A DNA stretch of 64,000 nucleotides from Myxococcales bacterium 68-20 (GTDB lineage Bacteria; Myxococcota_A; Polyangia; Polyangiales; Polyangiaceae). This document shows positions 17,350 through 26,331 of the stretch, piece by piece. Position numbers and translations under genes: made by a program. Within the stretch, counting starts at the first letter, position 1, and each line of letters opens with the position of its first letter. The DNA lies in contig MKVQ01000009.1 in NCBI GenBank assembly GCA_001899635.1, positions 1 to 64,000 on the forward strand, in the 5' to 3' direction. The notes beneath the pieces are model-generated. The model did not search any database, was not told the DNA's origin, and saw nothing but the letters and a program-made list of their open reading frames with translations.

Positions 17350-18537
17350 ATGAAGGCGCGCCAGGTTCCGCCGGTCGTCAAGCGCCTCGGCTGGGTGTCG
17401 TTCTTCACCGACGCAGCGAGCGAGATGATCTACCCGCTCCTGCCCGCGCTACTGAGCACCTTCGGGGCGGCTGCCGTATGGCTCGGCGCGATGGAGGGCA
17501 TCGGCGAAGCGGTCAGCGCGCTTGCGAAGTGGCGTATCGGCTCGGTCGTCGATCGCGGCGGTCAGCGGAGGAAGCCGCTCATCGTCGCTGGCTACGGGCT
17601 CGCAACGCTCGTCCGACCGCTCATCGCGTTGGCGACCGCCGGCTGGCACGTCGTCGTGTTTCGATCGATCGATCGGGTCGGCAAAGGCATCCGGGGTGTG
17701 CCTCGCGACGCGCTCGTCGCGGAGTCCACCGCCTACGAGGCACTCACGACCGCGTACGCATTTCACCGGATGATGGACAATGCGGGCTCCGTCCTCGGGC
17801 CGATCCTTGCGTTTGCGCTCATGCAGGGGTTCGGGCTTTCCCTCCGCACCGTCATCGCGCTTGCACTCGTGCCGGGGCTCGCCGCGGTCGCGACGCTCGT
17901 GTTCGGAGTTCACGAAGACCCGCAGGGACCAGAGCCTCCGCGCGTCGAGAAGCCGATTGTGCGTTCAGGTAGCCCGCTCGCTACGCCGGTGCGCCGATAC
18001 CTCGTCGTCATCGCGCTCTTCACGTTGGGCGCGTCGGCCGACTCGTTCCTGTTGCTGCGTGTCATCGATCTCGGGCTCGAGGCCGCGTATGCCCCCCTCG
18101 TCTGGATTGTGTTGTCGGGCGTCAAATCGCTCTCCAACATGCCGGGCGGATGGCTTGGCGATCGGCTTGACGCACGACGCACACTCGCCTTCGCGTGGGG
18201 GTTCTACGCGGCGATCTACTTGGTCGCCCCTCACATCACTGGGGCGCTGACGTTCGCAGCCGTCATCGTGATCTACGGCATCTACCATGGCCTCGCCGAG
18301 GGCAGCGAGCGCGCGCTCCTCGCGCAGCTTGCGCCGCCGGAGACCATTGGTCGCGCGTTCGGCGCGCTCCATGCCGTGACGGGTCTCGCTGTCCTCCCTG
18401 CGAACCTGCTCTTCGGCGCGCTCTATCTCCGCCACGTCACGCTCGCATTCACCTTCAGCGCAGCATGCGCGCTCGTTGCGGCCGTACTCCTCCTCGCTAT
18501 CGTACCGGCGCCACGGCCCGCTCCGCGCTCCGACTAG
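17350..18537 (+). CDS. MFS transporter
   Basis: 395 residues, about twelve membrane segments. The N-terminus has GWVSFFTDAASEMIYPLLP, typical of a bacterial MFS subgroup of unknown substrate, and the loop GSVVDRGGQRRKPLIVAGYG is the MFS signature between helices 2 and 3; GDRLDARRTLAFAWG is its mirror in the second half. The ATG at 17350 has GGAGAGGGGAG about 10 bases before it; an in-frame TTG at 17326 is less likely. It is not clearly in an operon. Confidence 0.88.
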   Translation: MKARQVPPVVKRLGWVSFFTDAASEMIYPLLPALLSTFGAAAVWLGAMEGIGEAVSALAKWRIGSVVDRGGQRRKPLIVAGYGLATLVRPLIALATAGWHVVVFRSIDRVGKGIRGVPRDALVAESTAYEALTTAYAFHRMMDNAGSVLGPILAFALMQGFGLSLRTVIALALVPGLAAVATLVFGVHEDPQGPEPPRVEKPIVRSGSPLATPVRRYLVVIALFTLGASADSFLLLRVIDLGLEAAYAPLVWIVLSGVKSLSNMPGGWLGDRLDARRTLAFAWGFYAAIYLVAPHITGALTFAAVIVIYGIYHGLAEGSERALLAQLAPPETIGRAFGALHAVTGLAVLPANLLFGALYLRHVTLAFTFSAACALVAAVLLLAIVPAPRPAPRSD

Positions 18538-18658
18538 GCCCGCCCGACCCGACCCGAGCGTTCGGTGCGGCCAGGGAGCGGCGGTCTTCGAACATCGTGC
18601 GCACGGCTTCCTGCCACGCGGTGGCGTCGAGCCGGACAGAGGCTACATTTCGAGGAGC

Positions 18659-19105
18659 ATGCAAGCGCATCTCCAATCGCTGGCAGATACCCTCGTCCTC
18701 GGAGCGCTCCTCGAAGAGGTTCGCGCACGCTACGGGCGCTACGAGCTCGTCGATCACTGGACGCAGGGCGAGTTCCATCACGACGTCGGCGTTCGCCTAC
18801 CGGACGAGGTCGTCCTCGTCGTGGCGACCAACTGCAACGGCGGCGTGAAGGAGGTCCTCGCGTTCGCCAAGGTGCCCGATCGCTGGGCGCTCTGGCACTG
18901 GCGGTGCCCCCATGTCGACGACTTCACCGGCGAGCTGCCACCGATCCTCGGGAGGGCGATCACCCACCACTGGTTCGATCCCTGCGCCCTTCTCGTGCCC
19001 GAAGCGCGCAGCGAGCTACGTGAGGAGTTCCGCGAACGTCAGCGCGGCGGCGGCTGGCAGATGGCCCACGGGCCGCGCGCCTGCGGCTCGTCGCGAAAGC
19101 CGTAA
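18659..19105 (+). CDS. Conserved hypothetical protein
   Basis: 148 residues. No family recognised. It is a soluble acidic/basic mix with a possible alpha-beta fold (VRLPDEVVLVVATNCNGGVKEVLAFAKVPDRWALWHWRCPHVDDFTGELPP). The ATG at 18659 is preceded by GAGGAG at 18652-18657. It sits 120 bases after the MFS gene and 190 bases before the cobalamin-binding-type gene, all on the + strand. Confidence 0.6.
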   Translation: MQAHLQSLADTLVLGALLEEVRARYGRYELVDHWTQGEFHHDVGVRLPDEVVLVVATNCNGGVKEVLAFAKVPDRWALWHWRCPHVDDFTGELPPILGRAITHHWFDPCALLVPEARSELREEFRERQRGGGWQMAHGPRACGSSRKP

Positions 19106-19293
19106 GCGACACCAGCTCACAGCGACAGAAAGCTCGCCCCCGCCGAGAAGCGATGGCGCAAACCCGGCCGCCGATTGCAGGCTCGCCTGAGTTGGCCTAC
19201 GAGCGGCACCATGCTGCCTACGCTGCTCGTCGCCCCGTGCGTGGTTCGTCGCGTCGTCACCAACGACCTCGCGGTCGTGTGAGGATCGGGGTC

Positions 19294-20220
19294 ATGATGC
19301 GTGTCGTATCGCTGTTGCCCTCCGCCACCGAGATCATCTGCGCGCTCGGGGCCGAAGACGAGCTCGTCGGCATCTCGCACGAATGCGATTTCCCGGACAT
19401 CATCCGCGATCGTCCCGTGCTCACGAGCGCGCGCATCGCTTCGCATGCTTCGAGCAAGGCGATCGACACGGCGGTGCGCGAGGTCGTCCGCGACGCCCTG
19501 AGCATCTATGCGGTCGACGAAGAGAAGCTCGCCGCGCTCGCTCCGGACGTGATCGTCACACAAGACCTCTGTGAGGTATGCGCCGTCTCCCTCGACGACG
19601 TGCGCAGGGCGGTGGCCCGTCTCGCCCATCGCGATGCGGTGGAAATCGTGAGCCTCAGCCCGACGCGGCTCGAGCACGTGTGGAACGACATCGAGACCGT
19701 CGCGAAGGCCCTCGGGAGGGCGGAACGAGGCTCGGAGGTTCGCCGCGAGCTCGAAGCACGCACCCAGGCGATCGCCGCCCGGGCGGCACAGGCGGCGTCT
19801 CGCCCGCGCGTCGTCTCGATCGAATGGCTCGATCCGATCATGCTCGGTGGGACCTGGATGCCGGAGCTCATCGAGCTCGCCGGCGGGGTCGCCGTCGGCG
19901 CTCGACCGGGAGAGCTCGCCCCGACGGTCTCACGAGCCGAGCTCGCGGCGCTCGCGCCCGACGTCGTGGTCGTCAAACCGTGCGGCTTCACGGTCGAGAG
20001 AACGATGCAGGAGCGGGACATCGTCGAGTCGATTGCCTCCGCCGTCGGGCACAGCGCGCGGGTCTACGTGTCCGACGGGAACGCGTTCTTCAATCGCCCC
20101 GGCCCCCGTCTCGTCGAGTCGCTCGAGATCACGGCGGCGTGCGTCCATCCGGAGCTCTTCGCAGACTTCGCCGAGAAGCACGCCAGCGTGATCAAGGCGG
20201 TGCCCACGCCTGCTGCGTAG
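19294..20220 (+). CDS. Cobalamin-binding-type periplasmic-fold protein (BtuF-like)
   Basis: 308 residues with the Fe3+/B12 binding-protein fold (PF01497): N-lobe VVSLLPSATEIICALGAEDELVGISHECDFP, the APDVIVTQDLCEVCAVS strand, and C-lobe GGTWMPELIELAGG, APDVVVVKPCGF and SDGNAFFNRPGPRLVESLEI. No signal peptide is present at the ATG at 19294, which is the usual state of this subfamily, often annotated as cobalamin-binding protein and of uncertain location. No ABC permease is adjacent. It is convergent with the MbnH gene, 22 bases away. Confidence 0.85.
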   Translation: MMRVVSLLPSATEIICALGAEDELVGISHECDFPDIIRDRPVLTSARIASHASSKAIDTAVREVVRDALSIYAVDEEKLAALAPDVIVTQDLCEVCAVSLDDVRRAVARLAHRDAVEIVSLSPTRLEHVWNDIETVAKALGRAERGSEVRRELEARTQAIAARAAQAASRPRVVSIEWLDPIMLGGTWMPELIELAGGVAVGARPGELAPTVSRAELAALAPDVVVVKPCGFTVERTMQERDIVESIASAVGHSARVYVSDGNAFFNRPGPRLVESLEITAACVHPELFADFAEKHASVIKAVPTPAA

Positions 20221-20242
20221 CCGTCGACCGCACGACTGCTCC

Positions 20243-21469
20243 TCACTCTCCGAAGAACGGGCTCTCGGGCTCCGGGTTCGAGAAGCGCGGGTCGGTGAGG
20301 AAGTCGTGATCGGTCAACGCGTCGAGGAACGCGATGAGATCGCGTACGTCATCGTCGTCGAGCGTCATGCCACCGAGGCCGCGTTCCTTGTTCGGGCTCT
20401 CGCGGCCGTCACCGGCGAGTGGTCCCTCGTCGATCAGGCGCCCGCCGCGCTGGTAATGGTCGATGACCTCCACGAGCGTGGCGACGCTGCCGTCGTGCAT
20501 GTACGGCCCGGTCACCGAGGCGTTCCGGAGCGACGGCGTCCTGAACTTCCCGCGATCGGCGGGGTTGTCGGTCACCTCGAAGAGCCCCTGGTTGCCGGCA
20601 GGATAGGCGCCGGTGCCGCCGACGTTGTAGAGCCCCACGTTCGTGTAGACCACCTCGTCGAACGGCGCCCGCTCGTGCGTGACGTCGTTCGTGAACGTGA
20701 TGCCGTTGTGGCAGTGGTGGCAGACGGCGCCCTTGTAATCGGTGTTGAAGATCTCCACGCCACGCATCGCCGCGTACGACATTGCGCTCGTGTCGCCGCG
20801 TCGGAAGCGATCGATCGGGGCGTTCATCGAGACGAGGGCTCGCTCGAACGAGGCGATCGCGCGGATGATCTCGTCCCAACCGAGCTCGTCCGACTCCGGG
20901 AACGCCTCGGCGAGGAGCGCGCGGTATCGATCGTCGGCGCGGAGCGCTGCGAGTGCGGCGGCGCGCACGGCGTCCGTCGTGAGCCCCATCTCCACCGTCG
21001 GCGCGCCTTCCCCGAAGAGCGGGCCGCGTATCTGCGCCTCGAGCGACGCGAGCGACGGTGCCGCCCAGTTGTAGCGCGCGTGATAGCCCGCGTTCGCGAG
21101 GCTCGGAGCGTTCCGAGGGTGCGGCTGTCCGTCGACCCCCACGGGGTTCTTCGCGCCGCTCGCGAACGCGAAGCGCTGCACGTGACACGTCGCGCAGGAG
21201 ACCTTCCCGTTCGACGACAGACGCCGGTCGTAGAAGAGCCGTCGCCCGAGCGCGACCTTCGCGTGCGTCATCGGGTTCTCCGCAGGCACGACAGGTCGAG
21301 GAATGTCGGCGGGCAGGCCCCAGTCGTAAGCTCCTTCGCCTGGCGGCGGAGACGACGCGTGCCCCCGTCCACTACCCTTCGTCGAGTCAGCGCCTGGAGC
21401 GCAGCCTGCGACCATCGCCGCCGCGAGGCATACGACGGCGAGGACCGCAGAGAGCAGGCGGTGCGTCAT
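20243..21469 (-). CDS. mbnH: MbnH-type di-heme enzyme (lipoprotein)
   Basis: 408 residues of the cytochrome c peroxidase/MauG superfamily. A lipobox (VAGC, Cys23) replaces the usual plain signal peptide. Heme 1 site is C92-AT-C95-H, heme 2 site C250-HH-C253-H. The fold blocks are ALGRRLFYDRRLSSNGKVSCATCH, RNAPSLANAGY, GCC-type FGEGAPTVEMG, GVEIFNTD and RTPSLRNASVTGPYMHDGS. In methanobactin operons MbnH forms a bis-Fe(IV) state and converts a tryptophan of its partner MbnP to kynurenine. Its partner gene is directly upstream with an ATGA overlap. No methanobactin gene is nearby. Periplasmic or membrane-attached. Confidence 0.88.
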   Translation of the reverse strand: MTHRLLSAVLAVVCLAAAMVAGCAPGADSTKGSGRGHASSPPPGEGAYDWGLPADIPRPVVPAENPMTHAKVALGRRLFYDRRLSSNGKVSCATCHVQRFAFASGAKNPVGVDGQPHPRNAPSLANAGYHARYNWAAPSLASLEAQIRGPLFGEGAPTVEMGLTTDAVRAAALAALRADDRYRALLAEAFPESDELGWDEIIRAIASFERALVSMNAPIDRFRRGDTSAMSYAAMRGVEIFNTDYKGAVCHHCHNGITFTNDVTHERAPFDEVVYTNVGLYNVGGTGAYPAGNQGLFEVTDNPADRGKFRTPSLRNASVTGPYMHDGSVATLVEVIDHYQRGGRLIDEGPLAGDGRESPNKERGLGGMTLDDDDVRDLIAFLDALTDHDFLTDPRFSNPEPESPFFGE

Positions 21470-22518
21470 GGAGCGCGGAAGACCGTCTGCGTTCCCGACG
21501 GACGCCCGGTGTCGTAGGCGAGCCCGAGGTTCGGGTAGAACTTCCCGCAGCGCTCCGCGCCGAGCGTGGGCCCGAGATTGCCGGCGTGCAGCGGACCGAA
21601 GCAGTCGATCCGGCCGCTGTCGTTCAGGTCGGCGGGTCCCGCCGTGCCAAGGTCGGAGTAGCCCGCGAAGAGGTTCGTCACGTCGACGACGACCTCGTGC
21701 TGCGCCGGATCGAACCCTCCCTCGCGCTCGACCGTGATGAGCGGGCGGTTCGGCTTCGTGCATGTTTCCTCGTCGGCCGGCGGCGCTCCGCCGTCGCCCG
21801 TCGCGTTGTTGCAGACGGTGCGGAGCATGATGAGGTTGTGGTCACTGTTGCCAGTCGCTCCCGTCGTCGACGAGTAGAAGCTCGCACGTAGGAACTGCCG
21901 ACCGTCCGCGATTCCGTGATCCATGCCCGTCAAGCTCAGCGGCGAGGGCGCGACCGCGGTGTCCGTGTGGTTCAGGCTCGGCGGAACACCGATCTTGAAG
22001 CGCACTCCGCGGAACGGCCCCGCCGCGGCGGGTGTTCCTCGGAGCACGGTGTTCGTATCCGCCGACTTCGCCTTGCCGAAGATCACGAACGCGCACTCGG
22101 CCGTCGCGTCCTCGAAGTCGAGGAGCGCAACACCTTGGTGCTGCCACTTCCCGTCATCGGCGAGCTGGAACGGGACGGGGGAACCGTCCGCGGCGAGGAG
22201 CGCGACGTCGTACACGTAGAGGCGCAAGTCCCCCGGCCTCACGTCGGTGAGGTTGCCGACCCTGAGATTCGACGAGCCGCACTTCCATTCCTTGCCGTCG
22301 CCGTCGCTCGCCTTGAAGCGGATGGTCGTCTCCCCCGCTCCGCCCGAGTCCACCGTCGCGCCCCCGTCCGTGTCGGACGCGTCGGGCGTGACGGACGCAT
22401 CGAACGCACCACCGTCCGGAGTCCCGCGACTTGCCCCGCTGTCGTCGTCGCCACACGCGAAGAGGGAGAAAGAGGCGGTCGCGGCGAGGAGGAGGACGAT
22501 GCAGTGGGACGTTCGCAT
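21466..22518 (-). CDS. mbnP: MbnP-type four-Cys metal-binding lipoprotein
   Basis: 350 residues; lipobox LFAC (Cys22) and a long Asp/Gly/Ser linker to about residue 62. The rest matches the metallo-mystery-pair four-Cys family: IRFKASDGDGKEWKC (C80), LRLYVYDVALLAADG, the GVALLDFED strand, C142, GVRFKIGVPPSLNHTD, and GGFDPAQHEVVVDVTNLFAG, with C236, C253, C306 and C324. Relatives bind copper. The segment that in other members, as I recall, carries M-x-W-x-W-x-x-G is here MDHGIADG, without tryptophan; only W78 and W125 remain. It is translated first, overlapping mbnH by ATGA. Confidence 0.85.
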   Translation of the reverse strand: MRTSHCIVLLLAATASFSLFACGDDDSGASRGTPDGGAFDASVTPDASDTDGGATVDSGGAGETTIRFKASDGDGKEWKCGSSNLRVGNLTDVRPGDLRLYVYDVALLAADGSPVPFQLADDGKWQHQGVALLDFEDATAECAFVIFGKAKSADTNTVLRGTPAAAGPFRGVRFKIGVPPSLNHTDTAVAPSPLSLTGMDHGIADGRQFLRASFYSSTTGATGNSDHNLIMLRTVCNNATGDGGAPPADEETCTKPNRPLITVEREGGFDPAQHEVVVDVTNLFAGYSDLGTAGPADLNDSGRIDCFGPLHAGNLGPTLGAERCGKFYPNLGLAYDTGRPSGTQTVFRAP

Positions 22519-22547
22519 GCGCCACTCGTAGCATTAACCTAGAGAAT

Positions 22548-22568
22548 CGTGTCACGCCTCGTCACACG
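22548..22568. promoter_or_regulatory. Operator-like dyad upstream of mbnP
   Basis: GTGTCACG and CGTCACAC, 8-base arms with one mismatch and a 3-base spacer, centred about 40 bases before the mbnP start codon. The AT-richer TTAACCTAGAG between the dyad and the gene could contain the -10 region. Regulator unknown. Confidence 0.35.
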
Positions 22569-22662
22569 ACGAATGCCGGCGCTCGGCCGCAAATCTTGCT
22601 GCCCGAGCGGCGCGAGGTTCATTTGCCCGGGCATTACCCTGCTTCCAGGTGCCACCAGTTAT

Positions 22663-23118
22663 TCATTTCGTGCTACGCATGCACGCTCCCCACGGCCCGG
22701 CTCTGGCCCGAGCCGGCTGCGGCCACGAACCCGTGGAGGCGTAGGACGTCGTCGACGCCCCCGCGCTGACGGACGCGCCACGCTGACCGCATCTCGCCCG
22801 TGCGATGCTGTACGGGTAGCGGCGCTTGAGGAAGTAGCCGTTGAACAGCTTCAGCGCCTCCAGGTTCTCGACCTCCTGGAGCGCGAGGATGTCCGGATCG
22901 TTCTCCACGATGACCTTCGCGGTGAGCTTTCGAGCAGCCTTCGAGATCGGTCCGAACTCTTCGAGTCGAACACCGAGCATCAAGATGCTGCCCCCGCCTT
23001 CCTCGAACTGCTTCTTGTCGACCTTCTTCCCGAAGCGCGAGCCACGCTCCTTGTCGAGCAGGCGGTAGCGAAGGAACAGGTTCTCCGTGTTGAACGTCCC
23101 GACCGTGATCTTCGGCAT
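22663..23118 (-). pseudogene. Truncated endonuclease/exonuclease/phosphatase protein
   Basis: The first 105 residues (23118 down to about 22803) are a good N-terminus of the EEP superfamily: ITVGTFNTENLFLRYRLLD, KLTAKVIVENDPDILALQEVENLEALKLFNGYFL. A full enzyme needs about 250-350 residues including the later D-x-N and D-H metal motifs. After RRYPYSI the frame becomes unrelated serine/arginine-rich sequence and stops at 22663. The 3' part has therefore been lost by deletion or rearrangement. The remaining fragment cannot be catalytic. The stretch 22569-22802 shows no other gene. Confidence 0.75.
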
Positions 23119-23241
23119 GATCCCCCCTCGTTCGACTGCAGGGTACGTGGCCCACGCTCGAAGAAAAGAGTGCCGCTCACCGGCAGCTCGTGCGACTTCG
23201 ACGCGCACGCCGAGCTCGCTCGGTGAGAACGCCTCGATCCG

Positions 23242-24540
23242 TCATTCCGCCGCTGCCGCGCTCTCGATCCGGACCGCGAGCACACGTCGCTCCGTCGCCT
23301 CGACGACCTCGATCGTGACATGCGGCGTGACCCGGAAGCGTGCGCCGACCGCAGGGAACGTACCGGCCAGGGACACCGCAAAGCCCGCGATCGTCTTCCA
23401 GCCGGGCCCCTCCGGCAGCTCGATGGCGAGCTCTCGATTGACCTCGTGGATCGGGACTTCTCCGCGCACCACGACGCTCCCATCCGACAGTCGGCGAAAG
23501 CGCTCCACCGGTGTGTCGTGCTCGGCGAAGATCTCTCCGACCAGCTCTTCGAGGACGTCCTCCATCGTGACGAGGCCCGTCACGGTGCCGTCCTCGTTCA
23601 CGACCAGCGCGAGATGGTCGCGCCTCTGTTGCATCTCGACGAGCACGTTCGCGGCGAGCGCGCCCTCGGGCACGAAGAGCCCAGACCGCACGATGTCTCG
23701 CACGGCCCCCTCACCGCTGGCGGCGAGCCGTATGAGGTCGCGTCCGGTCACGTAGCCGACGATGTCGTCGGGCACTTGCCCGTAGACCGGGATGCGACTG
23801 TGGGGCCGGCTGAGGAGCAGGTTGCGGACGTCCTCGAGGGACGCGTCTCGAGCGAGCGTGACCATGTCCGCGCGTGGGACCATGAGGCCGCCGACGCGCA
23901 CGTCGCCGAACTCCAGGGCGCGCGAGGCGATCTCGCCGCTTCGCGCGTCGAGCGAGCCGACGGTCGCCGCCTCGTCGACGAGCTGCTGGAGCTCCTCCTT
24001 CGACAGCCGCGCCTCCGTGAACGTCGTTCGATCGCGGAAGAGCCGGAGCACCACGTTGGAGCTCGCAGTCAGGAACCAGACGATCGGCTGGGCGAGCCAC
24101 GCGAGGGCCGCGAGCGGTCGCGCCGCGAGGAGCGCGTACCGCTCCGAGGATCGAAGGGCGAGCGACTTCGGCACGAGCTCACCCAGGACGAGGGTGAGAT
24201 ACGAGATGAGCGAGATGACCAACGCGAGGCCGAGCTTGTCCGCCGCCTCGGCCTTGACCCCCACGCGTTCGAGCGCGTGGGAGAACGCGCGCGCGACGGT
24301 CGCTCCACCGAACGCTGCCGCCGTCGCGCCGATGACCGTGATCCCGACCTGCACCGTGGCGAGGAAACGCTCCGGCTCCGCCCGCATCCCGAGGAGCGCT
24401 CGAGCCGCGCCGTTGCCTTCGGCGGCGAGCTCCCGGAGGCGTGTCTTGCGAACCGAGAGGATCGCGATCTCGGTCGCAGCGAACAGACCGTTGGCGAGGG
24501 TGAGCGCCACGATGACGAGCAGCTCCGTCCACATGCTCAT
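23242..24540 (-). CDS. CNNM/CorC-type hemolysin family protein
   Basis: 432 residues. The DUF21/CNNM membrane domain covers residues about 1-185 (LTLANGLFAATEIAILSVRKTRLRELA, LVLGELVPKSLALRSSER). A CBS pair follows (VGGLMVPRADMVTLARDASLEDVRNLLLSRPHSRIPVYG; LALVVNEDGTVTGLVTMEDVLEELVGEIFAEHD), then the CorC_HlyC domain at the C-terminus. Relatives move Mg2+ or other divalent ions across the inner membrane, gated by nucleotide binding. I prefer ATG 24540 (MSMWTELL); the frame could also start at 24567. Divergent from the lipoprotein at 24720. Confidence 0.92.
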   Translation of the reverse strand: MSMWTELLVIVALTLANGLFAATEIAILSVRKTRLRELAAEGNGAARALLGMRAEPERFLATVQVGITVIGATAAAFGGATVARAFSHALERVGVKAEAADKLGLALVISLISYLTLVLGELVPKSLALRSSERYALLAARPLAALAWLAQPIVWFLTASSNVVLRLFRDRTTFTEARLSKEELQQLVDEAATVGSLDARSGEIASRALEFGDVRVGGLMVPRADMVTLARDASLEDVRNLLLSRPHSRIPVYGQVPDDIVGYVTGRDLIRLAASGEGAVRDIVRSGLFVPEGALAANVLVEMQQRRDHLALVVNEDGTVTGLVTMEDVLEELVGEIFAEHDTPVERFRRLSDGSVVVRGEVPIHEVNRELAIELPEGPGWKTIAGFAVSLAGTFPAVGARFRVTPHVTIEVVEATERRVLAVRIESAAAAE

Positions 24541-24719
24541 CCATCGCTGCTTACCGCCCCGCATCACGCGCCGCCAGCACTGGAACCGGGCGTCGTCGAG
24601 CGCGAGCCGACGTTGCCAGCGGACGTCGCAATCTCCGATGCGCCCTCGGTGCCGAGCCTCGAGCTCGAGTCGAGCTCGACAAGAGACGACGGACGTGTGC
24701 TTTCATCGATGCTAGAGTC

Positions 24720-25517
24720 ATGGTGGTGCGAGCTCCGTTCGCCATCGTCTGTGTTGCGCTCGGCGGCTGTCTCGCCACGGCCGACCTCAGCGGGCTCTCG
24801 ACCCCGCCGTCGACGCTCGACGCATCGGGAGACGCCGCCGACGGCGGTGGCTCGTCCACGAACGAGGGCGGCGGTCCGCCTGACGCGACGCCGGGCGACG
24901 CCGATGTCGGCCTCGGCCCCACGTTCTTCGACGACTTCTCCCGCCCGGACGGCCCCGTCGGGAATGGATGGGTCGAGAAGACGAACGACGTGTTCACCCT
25001 CGTGGGCGGCCGACTCGTGGTGAAGGACTGCGACTACCGGGACAGCTTCCTCCGTCGGCCCGTCGATGAAGCGGCACGCGACGTCGAAAGCAGCGTCGAG
25101 TTCATCTACCGCGTCAGCGCTCCCACCAATGATCCCGCGGTGGCGTTGCGCATCCAGGCCGAGACGCTCTCGACTCCGCGCGCCTTCAAGGCGTACGGCA
25201 TCTTCGTCGACGACGGACAGTCGCTCACCATCTCGAGGCAGGACGGCGACACTTTCGCGACGCTCGCGAAGCAACCGTTTGCAGAGCCACTCGCGAGGAA
25301 CAGTACCTATCGCCTCAAAGCGAGCATCCGTGGAGCTCCGCCCCAGCTCACCGGAGTCGTCGAGCGCCTCGACGGCGCGACCTGGACCGAGATCGCGCGC
25401 GGCGCGTTCACCGACACGTCGAACCGACGCATCGACGAGGCCGGGTTGATCGGTCTCCAGGGAGACGACACGGTCTCGTTCGACTACGACAACTTCGAGT
25501 ACACGCGCCTCGATTGA
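24720..25517 (+). CDS. Lipoprotein with a LamG-like domain
   Basis: 265 residues. Lipobox LGGC (Cys17), then an Asp/Gly/Ser linker rich in DGG to about residue 68. The rest is beta-rich and resembles the concanavalin/LamG-like fold: FFDDFSRPDGPVGNGWVEKTNDVFTLVGGRLVV at the start and VSFDYDNFEYTRL at the end, as in many surface proteins that bind carbohydrate. No catalytic motif seen. Anchored to a membrane, probably the outer one. Confidence 0.7.
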   Translation: MVVRAPFAIVCVALGGCLATADLSGLSTPPSTLDASGDAADGGGSSTNEGGGPPDATPGDADVGLGPTFFDDFSRPDGPVGNGWVEKTNDVFTLVGGRLVVKDCDYRDSFLRRPVDEAARDVESSVEFIYRVSAPTNDPAVALRIQAETLSTPRAFKAYGIFVDDGQSLTISRQDGDTFATLAKQPFAEPLARNSTYRLKASIRGAPPQLTGVVERLDGATWTEIARGAFTDTSNRRIDEAGLIGLQGDDTVSFDYDNFEYTRLD

Positions 25518-25530
25518 GCCGCAGGGGAGC

Positions 25531-25551
25531 CAGCGCGCGACACGCGCGCTG
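25531..25551. terminator. 9-bp hairpin between convergent genes
   Basis: Perfect arms CAGCGCGCG and CGCGCGCTG with an ACA loop fill most of the 34-base gap between the lipoprotein stop and the ArsC-like stop. Probably bidirectional; no T-tract. Confidence 0.55.
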
Positions 25552-25908
25552 TCATCGTCGGAGCAGCTCTTCGACCTTCTCGGGCGGTCGCGCAATCACC
25601 GCGCGATCGCCGACGATGACGATCGGGCGCTCGAGGAGGCTCGGGTGCTGGACCAGGGCGTCGAGCAGCGCATCACGACTCGCGGACGCAAGCCCGAGCT
25701 CTTCGTAGAGGCGCTCACCGGTTCGCATCATCGTGCGAGGATCGTCGGTCCGAAGCAGCACCATCAATCGTTCGAGCTCCGCACGCGAGGGAGCGACGGT
25801 CAGGTACTCGCGGTACGTAGGCGTGACGCCTTCGCCCTCGAGGAGCGTCCGCACCTTCTGACACTTGCTGCAGCTCGGATTGAAGTAGACCTCGCACGCG
25901 CGTTCCAT
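25552..25908 (-). CDS. ArsC/Spx-like arsenate reductase family protein
   Basis: 118 residues, thioredoxin-like ArsC fold. The N-terminus EVYFNPSCSKCQKVRTLLEGEGV carries C13 in the place of the ArsC catalytic cysteine and also C16, giving a CxxC pair that classical plasmid ArsC lacks. The C-terminal SLLERPIVIVGDRAVIARPPEKVEELL holds the conserved ERPIV arginine region. It could reduce arsenate with glutathione/glutaredoxin, or be a YffB-type protein of other function. An ArsB-like transporter lies 2 kb away but is not in the same operon. Confidence 0.82.
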   Translation of the reverse strand: MERACEVYFNPSCSKCQKVRTLLEGEGVTPTYREYLTVAPSRAELERLMVLLRTDDPRTMMRTGERLYEELGLASASRDALLDALVQHPSLLERPIVIVGDRAVIARPPEKVEELLRR

Positions 25909-26331
25909 CGTCCGGCCATTCTAGTCACGTCGCGCGTGGCGTGGCGCGGAGCGCGTGACACCTCGCGCGCGCTCACCGGTACGGCGACTCCGAGATGGAA
26001 CCAGCACGCGCTCAGCCCAGCCGTGAGACGCGAATGAATTCCACGCTCACTGCCCGTCTTCAGTCAGGCCGAACGTCGAATCGAGTCGAGCTTCGCGGGA
26101 GGCCGGCACGACGCGAGGCTCCAACGCCACGCGTTCACTTAGCTTTGCGGGCTAGCCCGCCACGCGAGGCGGCCTTCGACACGCTCGCTTTCCGATTTGG
26201 AAAGGCTCCGTTTCCGGGCGACGGCATTGTCGAGCTTGGCGGCGGCGGGCAAAAGGTGCCGTCGCGTGGCGTGAGGGGCACACGCAAACGCGGCGCGCGG
26301 GACCTGGGACGGGATCAGGGAGGAGTGACCA
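25909..26331. other. 423-base gap before the metalloprotease lipoprotein
   Basis: No gene recognised. It holds a 14-bp perfect palindrome, GCGGGCTAGCCCGC, at 26147-26160, and a weak ribosome site, GGGAGGAG, at 26320 just before the next start. The palindrome may be a regulatory site or a small terminator. Confidence 0.45.
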
